Assembly: GCA_030386875.1 (NCBI GenBank)
Contig: CM059567.1
Location: 84,065,130-84,129,129, forward strand
DNA: 64,000 nucleotides
Direction: 5' to 3'
DNA from: Morinoia aosen
Taxonomy: Eukaryota > Arthropoda > Malacostraca > Amphipoda > Talitridae
The position numbers and the translations under genes were made by a program. Shown in pieces: positions 33,740 to 47,059 of the stretch. The notes below the pieces were generated by a model. It was given only the letters and a program-made list of their open reading frames with translations, made no database searches and was not told the DNA's origin. Every line of letters starts with the position of its first letter. The stretch's first letter is position 1.

Positions 33740-36700
33740 TAGAGGTTCAAAATTTCACCAACTAAGTAGTGAGCAGTCTAATTATGAATTCAAACAGTGG
33801 CATATTGACAACAAATAAACTTTATGCTGTTGGTATACTAGGTTCCCTTCAAAAAACAAAAGTCTTACTACCTTCTTAATTGATAATAGTACTTGTCATG
33901 AATTCGACCAATTACTGTCTTACACACAAGGACTATTTACCACACTTTCGGTAAAACATGCTGGTATAACTGCTGATTGTTGTATTCCACATTTTTTATC
34001 ATCATGAGTTTCAACGGATCTTTATCATTCTATGCCATCAACTATTCCTATCACTGAGAGAGTGAGGGTGTGATGAAATTTTAACCCTTTTTCCTGCATC
34101 GTTTTACGTAAGATCCCATGAGAAGAGTAAAATTGGTACGCATTCCTTTGTACCCTCTAGATATGAAAATGCCGAAAATTTTCGACATAAGCGAATACCA
34201 GTATGAAACTATTATCATATAAAAAAATACAAAGTACATTGAAGCGTTTTTGTACAATAAATTTTTGAGGCCTATCAGTGAACTCTAGTCAACAAGCATG
34301 TGGTGTGCTCTAACTAAATCTTTATAGCCTGAAAATGCCGTTTATGGAGCAAACAGGAAACACTATACTAAAAATCGAGTAACTGTGTGGTTTTACTCTT
34401 CGATTTATCTTGCAATCTATGTAGTGGTCTCTTCTGAAAGTTAATTTATAAGAAATTATTTATTTACTAACCTATTTAGAAATTGTATTCTTGATTATCT
34501 GATCCGACTTCCTTAATATGAAAGCAATTTTTTATCATCATGATTTTGTTGCAATTAACGCACTTTTTGCAGCGACGAATAAAAAGGTATACTCTGCTCT
34601 CTGGAAAAATTTACGAAAAAGAAGCTGCAAGCGAGTTATTATACTTTCACTGTAATTATCCAACTAATTCCATCTGTTCAGTTTTGACTTATATACCTAA
34701 AATTGATCGACGTATTAAATTTAATTGATAACTTTCTACTCGGGAAAAATCTAGGTACCTAAAATTTTCCGAGGATTAAAATTTTCTTGAACTCGAGTTT
34801 AAAAAACCCGAAATCTGAAGATTTGCAAATATGCGATGAAGTACAGCGACTAAATGTAAATTTTATACTATAACCTTACGCTGTCTCTTTGCTTCATAGG
34901 TCGTCTGCTTAATTATAAATACATGACATTTTTGAACAGATATAAACTTCCATAAAAATTTTACGAGGTATTTTTCCATAGGGTATTCGTGGTGAAGACA
35001 TAAGACATGAATTACTTGATTAAAATATAAACCTTTCCGATTGAGCCTGCCTTAATTTGCTGACCGTGAGTGAAGGTGGGCTTTGGTCATCGAAATCCAA
35101 TGTTTTTATTGACAATTCTTTCTTTTAACATCTAAAATCAATGCAAATCTTTGCCATAATTCGCAATTAAATTGATATTTGCGCGAAAAAAGTGAATGAG
35201 GATATTTATAAACCTATTATTTTCTTTCTGAATATAAAAGTAATACTCGTAACCTTCATGTGTCAAAGTTTTAATGCCAAAGAGAATTGGCAAAATATAG
35301 ATTAAATATATTTAATGTTATTTCAAATTCTTTATTGGTTTGAAAAGACTAATATTACAGGCCACGTTAGAGTTTAGTGATCGTTGGTAAAGCACAGAAA
35401 CATCTTTCTTAGAAGAGTTATCTAATATTTGTCTTCAACATACCTTAGTTGCTACAGTAATGATATTATCCTAATTTTTGTTATAGTTTTAAACTTTAAT
35501 ATTTAAAGTAAATGAAGCGTTGCACTAGGTGGCATAACAGAACATGTTTTTAAAGAGTGAAAAAATTTGAACAGTAATTCTTGACAGCCATTGACTCAAC
35601 GTACTAGCTACCAGCGGCTCTAAGCAGATTACATTTGCGATCAGAGGTTTTGTAACACGCCATCGTCAGCTATCCTAGGATCTGGTGCCCGGCTCGAATA
35701 ATTTCACTCAACACTTATTATGAAAAGTTTTATTATAAAGTGAGAATTATGGAGAAAGCGCTGCCGTAAACGAAAAGCGTCGAAATCGGATGCACCTGCA
35801 AGTAAATTAATGAGCTTCAGGATGCTTGGGTGCGTCAGTATCGTTCATCATCCGGTTATGATTTTAAATTTCTGTTAGCAATTCAAAAGAAGAGTACTAA
35901 AACAACACCAACTACCAAACTTGTACAGTATCAGCTGTAGATGGAACTTTTTTTCACAATTTTATTTGTAAACTATTGGTAGAGAAATTTTTTTTCTCTA
36001 AATACGAGTATCTAGCTAGCATGGAAAAATTACAAAAATCTAATTTCGATTAAGCGATACAGAAAATCATTTTCAATTAAATATTTCGTTTAACAGTCCA
36101 AGGGATTTCATTTTGAAAAAACTTCATGGTAGTTTAATTTCTTTCGGGCTAAGAAAGTATTGTTTTAACGAACTAGGTTATGGTCTAGGGTTCATTTTAA
36201 AAATCATTCATTAATAGCGCTTATCCTACATGTTTCTTCACCACCAACTGCAGAAGAAAATTAAGAGGCACTGTGAACTCCACATCAAAGTTACGGAAGA
36301 CTGTCATCACTGCGTGAACTGTCGCTTGGTAAATAGGAAATTTATGATCAGCTTAGCATACGTTAGGACAAGTTTGGCTTAGGATTGGCCAGGATGCGTT
36401 AGGATAAGTTATTGTCGGCTTAGGACAAGCTTGAATATGTTGAGAGAGGTGGGAAAGATTTGGCTCAACTAGTTAGTTTACAGCTGGATAGGTATAAATA
36501 GGCTTCGTTATTTAAGATGGGAAAATAACGATGAATTCTTTACCAGCCTTGCAAGTCTATTATTATTTCGTTACGCTTTGAGTGTCGCTGGGCGTCTAGC
36601 CAGCTCACTAAAGCCTGAAGCAATCATAATCTCACCTGCACGTGTTTAGGTCTATGAGCTGAAAATCTCAAGTTATAATAATTTCAGTTATTATAGTTTT

Positions 36701-37720
36701 AACAATTTACATCAAAAACTTTTTTCAATTAGAACAATTATTGTCCGGGAAACTAAGTTTGATGCGCACTCAGTGCGCACTTCGTTAACGTTTATTTTTC
36801 GGTGCTACTGTAGCGTGGGTATAAAGTCATTATATCACCTACCCATTTTCAGTTTGAGGTCTGCAAATTAATTGTTCATCGCTAAATTAAATGTTTGTAA
36901 ATAAGTAATACCCATTAGTAACCTAACCTGACGTTATACATAGTACTAGCTGGAGGTAGATCTCATGCTATAGTGTGGAAGACCTCACGCAATAGCAGCA
37001 CCCATTTTTTATTCATAAGGACAAAAGCGATGGGTCTCACCGTTTTCGTTAATGTGGTCATTTAATCAGGAATTTTTCAGTGCCGTTCTTCTATGCGAAG
37101 ATTAATCGGTTTTGAAATAACTGCTTGGAAGGCATTGAGAATATACTTGCACGGTTGTATAACGGATTTAATTTTTTATTATAACTGCACTATCACCAAG
37201 GTTTAAATAAGGTCAAAAATAAGTTCCAGCCAAAATGCGTTAAAATGAATCAATGTTTTTGAACGGTTTTTAGAGGTAATTAGTAAAAAATTTTCACTCG
37301 AACTAATTTTACCGTATCTCACATGACCTTTTGCAATATCCGGATGTTAGAGGCACATAGAAGCAGAGAAAACCGAGACCTGAATATTTCGTAGAGTATT
37401 CTCTTAACTCGCGCGGAGGACTTGCTCGTAAGCCCTGGGGTTCTCCTCGAACGTTACTATAGTGGTGTACTCTGAGCGGCTCACAGCAAACCTGACTTGC
37501 GTTTTGGAGAGTGAAATTTGAAAAACGTAATAATTAAGTTCTGTCTAAGCTTTTTTTCAGGACCTGGAGCCCCACAAACGTAGTATTCACAGAACAACCT
37601 GAACGACTGAGCACTCATTTAGATATGTCGATTTCTATGACAAAACAGAAAGTATTCGCAGCCAGTGCAATTCACATTTTCCCCCAAATATCTGCACTTC
37701 TAAGATTTCAGTAATATTTC
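33740..37720. other. Intron interior, nothing recognised
   Basis: About 4 kb of AT-rich sequence without coding frames or clear repeats, except loose TTAGGA-type repetition at 36355-36425 (GTTAGGACAAG, CTTAGGATTGG, GTTAGGATAAG, CTTAGGACAAG). No gene is supported. Confidence 0.5.
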
Positions 37721-37734
37721 GAGCATGACATGTA

Positions 37735-37810
37735 CAGGATGCAGCAGTCTATCATGCATTTTCGAGACGGCTGTGGAAGCCTAATATGCAGAATTGACTG
37801 CCGCACCCTG
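37735..37810. mobile_element. 76-bp miniature element with CAGGRTGC ends
   Basis: CAGGATGCAGCAGTC (37735-37749) pairs with GACTGCCGCACCCTG (37796-37810) with two mismatches in 15, and both ends are flanked by TA. This suggests a very short Tc1/mariner-type MITE. Confidence 0.6.
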
Positions 37811-37914
37811 TACTTCACTGCATGTACATTCTTTACCGTGTGGAAGTCCAATACGAACGGTAGCAATTCTTTAGAACGCCACGACGCCACACGATTTTTT
37901 CAAATTGTGGTTCA

Positions 37915-38330
37915 CTTTTAATGAAACTTGCGTAATATATGTAAAAAATTTTTTAAAACACATTTTATTCGTGATATATACTCGATTTTCTTGAATTTTT
38001 TCAGAGAAAAGTGATTTAACATCCCTCGCTTTTTGAGGACGTGTTGATTTAACTCCGCGCGTTAGTTCATGTATGTTTGGTGCACAACGCGGGATCTAGG
38101 TTAGGTTAGGGTTGATTGTGACTTTTCAAACACTACTTTTACCTACTTTCTTACTTTAATTTCCATTTTTTGGCTGGCGTTCTTAAACAGTAAACGCCAC
38201 GCGTTTTTATGTTTGTTTATGGTCCAATTATTATGAAACTTGCACAGTGTATGAAAAACTGAATACAAATACATTTTATTCATGGTATTTTTTTCAAGTT
38301 TTTTATAATTTTCTGGAAAATCGGGCGTTC
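37915..38330. repeat. Diverged direct repeat pair, about 100 bp each
   Basis: 37915-38010 and 38225-38330 share ATGAAACTTG, then ACATTTTATTC and TTTTCT(T/G)GAA-like blocks in the same order. Between them lies CTAGGTTAGGTTAGGGTTG (38096-38114), a short run of the arthropod-telomere-like TTAGG motif. The pair may be the ends of an unrecognised element. Confidence 0.45.
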
Positions 38331-39309
38331 TTAAAGTAAAGAATTCCCCGGACGGTTGAGTTCATTTTAGCTAACTGTTACGAACGCAAGCGCTCTGGGC
38401 TGTAAAAAACAGTTGTAGATAAATAAGATGAATAGATAAAATTTAATGTAATGATTTATGCAACTGCAAGTGTAGAAACACTGAGCAACTGCTGTAATAG
38501 TATTACTTTGCAACCGGTCTCCAACTATAATAATAATACGAATCAACAACATAGTAATAATATCTGAATGCATTTATTTTTTTCTACTCATCCCTAATCT
38601 TCATGAAACTTTAACTCGTCCTCTCTGAGAAAATTGCATAATAGTTGATGACCTTTGAAAAGGAGCATCAGCTAATTGCCCCACATTAACAATTGCATCA
38701 CCGTCAGGAAGAACGTATTAAATGAGCAATGCACCAGGAAGTGTTCTATATCGGCCATACACATGAAAGAGGAATGGTGTATGTTGAACTTGAGCTTAAG
38801 ATCTGCTTGCCAAACATCATTCTGCAGTTTTGTCTGACTCGGCCAACGCCGGAAGAAAAGCACCAATACAAGTATCCCCAAATAAATCGCATTACGTTGT
38901 TGACGCTGCACTCTTTGGACGCGCTCCAAGAACGTGGTTCTCTCACTGCTACTTTAGCGCGCACGCACAAGAAAAATCATATGGCAGCATTTCAAAACTG
39001 TCGGTTTTAACAAACTGCGTCGTATTGTTAAGTTGTTTAACTTCGAGTGGAACATTTTCAATGGCTGGCGTTTAAACATTCACAATTTGTAGTTTCTTTG
39101 TAAGAAACAGTTGTGAGACCAAATTCTAAGCGCAAGCAATCGACATTACTGCCAAGAATTAGAGAAAACATAAAAATATTTTAGGCTAAAACGAATGACT
39201 TGGACTGAAATTTGCAGTCTGTATAAAATAGTCTTAGGCTGTGTATTGTTTCTGAAATTTGGGAATTTTTAAACTTAGTTTTGAGCAACACTGGCCCCTA
39301 CTAAAGGCA

Positions 39310-39698
39310 TATGAAAGTGCATGAATTTTGCAGCGAAGGTGGTATGCAACGGTAATTTCAAAAGAAGTGATCACGTAACCCCTCTCCTCAATAAACTCGG
39401 CTGGATCCCTATCCAAGAAAGGCTCCTCATGCAGAAGGCCCGATACGTATTCTCCTCGTTATATCTTCCTCAGAGCAATGCTGAGATAGTGTGTTTCCAT
39501 CCACCCACTGTAACCAATCAAAAACCGAATAGAAACAATAATGTCTTAGTCAACTATCGTTTATCTCACTTAGGGCAGAAGGCTCTGTCCATATCAGGCG
39601 CCTTACTGTGGAACAAACTTCCCCTGAGTATTAAAGTCCCTCAAAGACCGAGAGAATTTAAAGCCAAAATAACTCGTCATCTTGTGTCTCAAGAATAA
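39310..39698 (+). pseudogene. Non-LTR retrotransposon C-terminal fragment
   Basis: The open frame 39321-39698 encodes MNFAAKVVCNGNFKRSDHV, then LGWIPIQERLLMQKARYVF, SSLYLPQSNAEI and a final KITRHLVSQE before a stop. It aligns block by block with the C-terminal domain of the element at 18340-19680 (MNFATKMVCKDNFEKCDH; LYFPQSNADV), so both come from the same family. This copy is 5'-truncated, as usual for incomplete target-primed reverse transcription, but its short frame is undisturbed, so it is younger or less damaged. No RT catalytic region remains. The element probably ended just after the stop. Confidence 0.75.
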
Positions 39699-39839
39699 TT
39701 CTTAGTTACAGAACACACAAAATAAGTACTGTCGAATCTCATTTGCCTGGTATCTCCATTGCTCAAAAATCTCCCTCGCTTATTGTTTTATAATACAAGA
39801 TATCACACAGCAGTTTTAAAGTATGCGTAGGTATTGTGA

Positions 39840-41035
39840 TTTGATCGCCTATACGCTGCCATTTGCAAACATGCTTACTTGAATATGTGTGTGCGTATAT
39901 AGGTGTATGTGGGCATATGGGTGTGCATATGTGCACGTACACCTGTGTGCACTAGAGTAGATAAACCAGTCGAAGGTTGCATTTTATGTCATTCCTCTCC
40001 ATTTCTGTGCAAGCATCAAACTAGACCGTCATGGTACCTATGTGTGTGTGTGTGTGTGTTTATCAATTGCAGACATTCTGCACCATATTACAAAGATAAT
40101 GTGACTTTCTTTCTAATATGAAATTGTGAAGCATCCATGTAAAAAAGCAATAAATTCGTTGTGTGATCATCCATTTATACTGCAGCATTACGCTTATAGT
40201 TATATGCTTATAATGATGTGATACCTATGTTTGTTTATCAATTGCCGACAATTTGCGCCATATTTCAAAGGTAATGTGATTTTTTTTTTCCTAATATGAA
40301 ACCTTTATAGGACATTAATGTTTTCTTTCTTATTCACGTCCCACAATCGTTTTCATGTTTCAGACTTAGGTAGACTGTTTTGTGCCACAATTTTTAGTAC
40401 GAAATTTTATAAAATTCATGCCATAATAAAAGATATTTTCTCCGTTTCCCTCGATTGGAATTTCTGGTTTATACTGACTGGTTTACGCTGACATTCGCGC
40501 ACATGCTTACTTGTATATATGTGTACGTGTGCACGTATATGCGTATGACACTAAATAGAATGCGTATGTATTGCCTCGATGCATAGAAATGCATTTGTGT
40601 ATCCTTACGAGTTTGGTGTAAGTATGTGCGTGCATGTGTATGTGTATATATTTGCGTGTATATGTGCACACATGTGTGTACTAGACCGACAACTAACATT
40701 TTACTAGAGATAATGGTCTTTTTTCTGTTCACTCTCAACTTGTAACATTACCTAACTCGTCATCTCTTTATTATTGTAAAGCATTCATGTAAAAACTATA
40801 CATTTATTGTGCGATCATCCACTTTTTGTTTAAATAAAATGCTTATTAACTAATGACCGCTATGTTAAAATTGTTGGATTAGAAATACAAAACTTATAAT
40901 CTTCTTGGTTCTCATGCTTATGTGTACGGGTATACATGTATAAGTATGTGTGTATATGTACATGTATATATATGTATGAAATATATATGTACATATATAC
41001 GGATATATATTTATATATATATATATTTTTCGTGC
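39840..41035. repeat. Complex TG/TA-rich duplicated region
   Basis: Several blocks recur in direct orientation. GTTTATCAATTGC.GACA with TCTAATATGAAA appears at 40058-40120 and 40232-40300. CATGTAAAAA followed by GTG(T/C)GATCATCCA appears at 40136-40172 and 40784-40821. ACATGCTTACTTG appears at 39870 and 40500. TG- and TA-rich microsatellites lie at 39885-39950, 40040-40056, 40495-40680 and 40920-41030. The pattern suggests a tandemly duplicated unit of about 650 bp plus a smaller 190-bp duplication, later diverged. Confidence 0.55.
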
Positions 41036-44000
41036 TTCCTTAAAATGACACTTTTGACCATTGGCCGAAACAAGCGATTCATGTATTATTTCCTGGCGTC
41101 AAGAATTGCGAAGTTTTATGTCATGTACATGTAAACTGTCAAAAGTGTTTTCACCTCACAATGAAAATGCATCGTCCATGAAATTGTGTTGTCTCTTATA
41201 ATTATCATTACATGTATTATCAAATGTAGATTAAGCAAGATTAGGAGTACATTGCCCTCAAATCATTTCTTTTCGACTAGTGACACGAGTTTTACAATAC
41301 TCGTGTGTGTGTATCATCTAAGTGTATTAATTTTAAGAGATTTTTTGAAAACCAATGAAGGTACTTTTGTACCATCTATGTTGGAAATATACTGTCTTTC
41401 TTTTTTCTTCTCTTTTTTTTCTTATGTTAAAATTACATGGTGGGATGTTTCCCCACAGAATAAAAAATTTCAATGCTAATTCAAGCTAATGGTTTCAGCA
41501 GTTAAAATTTATTCAAAAATAAAGTTAGAGATTGCTGAACTTAACTTACTTATAGTGACGAAACCACCGCTGAGTCCTGCGTTCAAGTCCTGAAGTTTTT
41601 ATTTATGAATTGCAACTCGGTGATCTGAGACCCTGCAATAACTAGGCCAGTCAAAATTTTTCATATGATCTAGTTCCATTTGTGTTCAAAACAAAATGTA
41701 ATCAGCTGCAAATTCCTCAAATGCAAAGAGAATTGGTTCTGTTGTGTGACATTCCATGGCTTTCCACTCATGAACCAGAATGTTAACGATCAGTTAGGTA
41801 AATGAACAATGAATTGCATAAATGTAGTATGTACCGTGTAGGCTTAATGAAATAGGTTCCAACAGCTTTTATACGTTTGTAATTTACGTGTACATCAGTG
41901 TGTTGCCGCTCTAATAGAGTCTGTGCTCTCAAATAATACAAAACGCAGTCCTGTGTGGGTTTTTTTTCCAGATGGTGACTCTTGAGCAACTAAAACCATT
42001 CGAAATCCGAGTGAGTCTGGAAAAGTACCAGTTAATGGAGCTTCTAATTTACATTTTCACACGCACTCTGGATAGACAGTATTTATGTTTTTCACTGCTG
42101 TTGTTGGATTCCTACTTTTGTGAAATTTATACAACATGCAATGTAGCATGTGATTCATTGTGAAATTTTTCTCTTCCATGGGCTATAGATGTGTTTAAAA
42201 CATTAACTAAAGTACATTCAAGTAAATGGGAAGTTTAACTGCATATCTGACATCAGATCTGACATATAAAAAAATTTTTGGACTTATTTTTATGTTATAA
42301 AGTTTGGTTAGAGAAATGAGGACAGAACGATCTGGTACCCCCAATATCTGCAATGTGAGAAATGGTGAGCTAGGTTTGATTTCGCCAAGTGTGAGTGCTA
42401 AAATTACCCCAACACGCAATCGCTGCATACATCAATGCGCTAGTACAATTTCATTCCCGTTAATCAATTAATAACATGGATGTATCCACACTGTTTAATT
42501 GGATGGCATTGGCCTACCAATATCAATGCTTTACCATCAAGCGCATAAGTAATTGAAATATGGAACTAAAGACCCGGGACTTTTACACAATGATTCCTCA
42601 TGCATGAACAGTTTACACCAAGGCATTTCAGACTATGTCGTACGCAGTAATTACGCACAACGCAAATAAAACCAATTTCCCTAATTTTTTTTCTTCCTCA
42701 TTCGATATAGTTTATTCTGACTTCAGTTCTCAATTCCGAACGTAAGATGGGACCTGCAGAATTTGTCAAGACTTGCAGTGATTGCAGATTTTTCGAAATT
42801 TTTCTATAAGATCATTGCGTATTCCCTTTAACGATCTGAATGAGGCAATCTTAGCAATACTTTATACCCGCCCCCATTTCAGAGCGTAACTTTCTCCATC
42901 CAATTTCGATTATTAGTAGTTGCCAGTCTTTGATACATCGATGATGTGTCGTCAACGGCTTTTAGTACTACTGATTTTTTGTCATTCAGTCAAATCTTTT
43001 AAAGTAATTCTGGACAACCCAAACTTCAATTCTGTTCCCAAAAATCGAAACTATCTTCAAATTTGATCATTATAACGGCACATAATCCCCTCGTTTGAAC
43101 ATTTCGACAATATCTGCTATCTATTTTGAAAAATATCTTTCGTTCATCCTCGCTCGCTTTATTAAAGAGTACCTACCATTATTTTAGCAAATGTATATTT
43201 TTTTCTCTCAAATTTTGCTTTAAAGCTAGCCCAATCAAAACAGGAGTTTTTACAAGTATTTCTCCTTAAGGGTAATTCTTCTCCTCTTCACAACATGGAT
43301 CGTTTCGGAGACCTAATTTCCCCTTTTTTACGTGATGCTCGAGATTTATTAAGAGCCCCACCTGTCAGCGCGATTTTTCGATTTTGCTTGACCAGTGATC
43401 CAATGGCTATGGGCTGTGAGAGAGAGGGAGAGAGAGGGAGAGGAGAGCTATAGCCCAATGAAACTTAGGGGAGGACAGTAACTCATCAATTCACCAATAA
43501 AACAAGTTTGATGAGTATGGAGTTCACCAGCAAAAGTAATGTTCGTCACCCTTCCCACCTCCGACGAAACAATAACAATACGCTTCGTATCCCGTTCCAC
43601 ATAGTCTAAAGTCCTTAACGTTGTACATAAAAGTTTTCCAGTTCAAGTTCAATATTAAGATTGATTGTGACTTCAGTCGATGTTTTGTGGCCTGCTCTAT
43701 CATAAAAATGATTATTTCCTTTGAGCCCATTCCGAAACTGTCACTACGTACTGCCACATTTATTTTTTCATTCACTAATCTTCATAAAAAATCATGTTCG
43801 TCACAATAGATTCCTTAAGAAAGAAAAAAATTGCCTCTCTTGTCTTGTAAATCCTTCAATGACCTCCGATACAAATAGTTTTATTCGGGGCGTTAAGTAT
43901 GGTAAATCAATCCCATCTCGAAGTAGTTTAATTTTAGTTTTAGGCCTACTTGAGTCTTATCAAACGAGGTATTTTAGCCATGACGTGAAATTATTTCCAG

Positions 44001-44060
44001 CTTGGGTTTGCATCCCTGGATCTCAGGATCTCGGATGATTTGGGGCTGCATTTTTCGGTC
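41036..44060. other. Intron interior, nothing recognised
   Basis: 3 kb of AT-rich sequence with no supported gene. A short (GAGAGAGG)n-like purine tract lies at 43420-43444. Confidence 0.5.
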
Positions 44061-44061
44061 C

Positions 44062-44366
44062 GGGAATTCCCGGCATTCTAAATAGCCTACATATTTCAAG
44101 GTGTTAATGAGAAAATAACTTAAAATCATGCTGTTTCCCTGGAATTTCCATATGCTAAATAATGTACATATTTCAAGATAATAGTGAAAAACATTAAAAT
44201 CATGCTGCTTCCCTGGAATTCCCGAGATTCTAAATAGTATAAATATTTAAAGATAATAGTGAGAAAATAATTTAAAAATCATGCTTTTTCCCATGAATTC
44301 CAGGGATTCTAAATAGTACACATATTTCAAGAGATTAGTGAAAACATAACCTAAAATCCTGCTTTT
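44062..44366. repeat. Four tandem units of about 76 bp
   Basis: Each unit runs GGAATTCCC..GATTCTAAATAG, then ACATATTTCAAG and TAAAATCATGCT..TTCCC. Units are about 44062-44139, 44140-44213, 44214-44292 and 44293-44366. Lying 170 bp upstream of a BED-finger hAT gene fragment, they may be the subterminal repeats of that element. Confidence 0.75.
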
Positions 44367-44535
44367 TAATATGATTAATCACTTAGAGAGCTCAAAATAA
44401 GACTTTTGTGTTTTAATATTATTGCAATTTACATCATTACACAGTGTAATCCACACTATCTCATAACATAGTTCAACTATTTCATCAGAATATATTTTGT
44501 GGTTTGGTTTTGCAGGTAATAAAGACTAGACTATA

Positions 44536-44912
44536 ATGGATACGATGGCAACGGCCAATGCTGTGAAAACTAAAGCCTTTGTGTGGCGATACTATGTTAA
44601 AGATGTAACTGGAGAAAGTGCGAAGTGTATAAAGTACGGTAAGAGTTTACTTTGCAAAGGCTGGTCTATTAATGGTTCATTACGTCACCTAAAGAGTGAA
44701 CACAGCATAGTGAAGCCTGAAACTGTGGACCCAGTTGCGTCAACTAGTAGCTGAGAAAAAAGAATTCGTATTGGAACAGAGCGCCCTCTTGCAAGGGAGA
44801 GCAGTAGTGAAAGCACTAAACCTAAACAAACAAAAATACCAAGTATCGTAAATGTACAGCAAAGTAAATCGGAAGAACAAGTGAACAAGCTTGTAGCAGT
44901 TGATGTCGTGTA
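44536..44912 (+). pseudogene. BED zinc-finger fragment of a hAT transposase
   Basis: From ATG 44536 the frame encodes KAFVWRYYVKDVTGESAKC, then IKYGKSLLCKGWSINGSLRHLKSEH, and stops after PVASTSS (44754). It then remains open in the same frame to about 44910 (RESSSESTKPKQTKIPSI). This is a BED zinc finger: aromatic W-R-Y start, a C-x2-C pair and the H-x4-H end (HLKSEH). The second cysteine is replaced (CIKY instead of CxxC), so zinc binding is probably lost. The transposase core is not found downstream. BED fingers sit at the N-terminus of hAT transposases and bind subterminal repeats, which fits the tandem repeats just upstream. A 5'-end relic of a hAT element is the likeliest reading. Confidence 0.7.
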
Positions 44913-46965
44913 AGAAAAAACTGTTATAAAGAGTCAATTTATTGGAGAACCCTTCTCAGATTAAGGGTTTTCGGGCTAAATCGCCAAATCCTGAGATGGG
45001 CTTGGGCAGCAAATCACAATAGCATAAATGTAAAATATAAAGAAATCCCGGGGTGGCAAACCCTATTTCCAACCACCTTTCTTCAAACTACATCTCGGTT
45101 GTCTCAACGGCTTGACACTGACGTGTTCAGCGCGCCCTATAATAATATCGACTGCATTTCTACGGCGCCATCTTCCCCGAAACATTCTGTTGTGCGTCTG
45201 CATATGCTACTCATTATTCAGTGAGTGCAATTGAATTCAATTGATATATATATATATATGTTAATCATCTATGCTGTTACTGGAATTATACGGTTTTTAA
45301 TAATTGTTAGTTATATGGATGCTGTGATGCAGCTTTTTCAAGCTGTATCGTCAAAGTAGATGTCAAATTGCTGTGGGCGTTAAAATGTGCTGTTTATCAT
45401 ACTTAGTGTCGGTCCGACGAACTTGAACCTATCGAATTCCTGTGAATTTTTTCCGCTTCCAAAATCATCGCAGTCGTTAAAGCACGAGTCAGATGAAATC
45501 ATAAGGTGTTATGCAAAAATTGACAATATAAATGAAAGCGAGCTGATAAATATCAGCTGCACTTGTTAAACAGACTCGAATTTAGAACTATTCTAGATGT
45601 AAAACTATAAAAAACTCACACAACTTCAGGATGAAAAACGAGTGATGCAATTTCAGGAAGAATGTTTTCAAGTGACAGGGTTTTAAACTGAGAAAATTCT
45701 CTCGGCCAAGGCAAAGTTTATCTGCCAGAATAAGAGTATCTTTTTTCATAAGATGTTTCATTGGTATTAGTTCATCATCTGCATCTCCATGACCACCTGA
45801 ACACGCACTTCTTCTCCTACGTAAAGCTCTATCGACCTGTCCAGTTTTGACATGTTGGTCATATCCCTCACACAGTGCCAACCGAAAATAATAGACCAAA
45901 TGAATCTTTCGAACTATCTTGTTTAATCAGTCTCTCACAATTAAATCAGTACCCTTATACAATCACCAATCCTGTAGAAATTTTCGATAACGCTAACGAC
46001 GACAAAAAAGACAGTTATGATGAATTCTTCTGCCACTGTCAGTCAGAGTCACCGGTCACTTAGACCACGAATTTAAAAACGATTTAAAAAACAGCGATGC
46101 ATTCCAACCAAGTCGTCAGATTTCATTTTGTTTTTTCGACGCAATCTCACCTGTATTTGTCGCTACTCCAATCGACTCACGAAGCCCTTGGACTTCCAAC
46201 AATCCTCAGATGTTATCGCTACTGTCTATCCTCCCTAACTTTCAACTGTTTCAAGGGTTCAGGCAACTTTTTTCGCTCGGCCTCAAATTTAAACAGCATC
46301 TCTCCAGACCCATATTTCTCAGGCTTGACCTGGTTTTCACGTTTTCCCATCTTCCTTCTATCAGCTCTATGCCAGAAAGTATCTTGATCTTTTTAGAGGT
46401 CTCTAGAGATATCTACACCACATTACCCGTTGAGTCATAATTTAGATTTCCATAAATTTGGCTTCGCAACAAAATGATTTGGTTTTAGAGCCTTTCCTTT
46501 CACATCAAAACCTCGAACCATTACTAAACTATTCTGTTTCTCACTAATACATGATATTTTGCTGAACTTTTCATCAATTCGAAAATCACGGTTCAATAGT
46601 GGTCACTAGCTGGACACTGCGATTTTGCATTGCTTGATTCTAAGGAATATATCAGCTGCGTGGCGCCATCCGTAGCACTCGTAAATCCTGCAGAACTATG
46701 CTATAATAACAGGAATCATGTCAATGCTGAATGGCACACCATTACAAATACCTCCATACTGTTCAAACTTGTTTTAGTAGTGAAATGATGTTACTGTCCA
46801 TCACCTATTTTTCATTCGGCAATAAACTCATTCACCCTCCTTTTCTCTTTTTACCCTATCACAATAATATCACTGACTCTTTATAATCTTTTTCTACGTT
46901 ACAAGCTCTCGCATTAAAAAAACACTTATTTGTCTATGTCTCGCCACTCATCGATCTGGAAACTC
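44913..46965. other. Intron interior, nothing firm
   Basis: No gene supported. A (TA)n microsatellite lies at 45244-45260. Short open frames at 45387-46440 have no recognisable family. Confidence 0.45.
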
Positions 46966-47011
46966 TATGAGGAATTTAAAAACAAGGAAAATTCTATGGA
47001 ACTTAATCATA

Positions 47012-47059
47012 TTTACAAGGAAAACGTTTCGGAGTCCAGCTCCATCATCAGTTCGTAAA
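47012..47059 (-). ncRNA. Hammerhead-ribozyme-like motif (PLE 1, left arm)
   Basis: On the minus strand the core CTGATGA, a 4-bp stem II (GGAG/CTCC, loop CTGGA) and GAAA are followed by CGTT. The flanks TTTAC-GAA and TTC-CTT-GTAAA can form stem I. It is identical in core to the motif at 49231-49278. Penelope-like elements are known to carry such type I hammerheads. Activity is not shown. Confidence 0.65.

Noticed and set aside
38690-38930. Minus-strand frame with DIEHFLVHCSF, like a non-LTR C-terminal zinc knuckle
   Set aside because: Only one short motif; no neighbouring RT blocks on the minus strand.
40469-41134. Frames rich in Tyr/Ile/Thr/Cys repeats (THTHART, YICTYIRIYIYIYI)
   Set aside because: Translations of TG and TA microsatellites.
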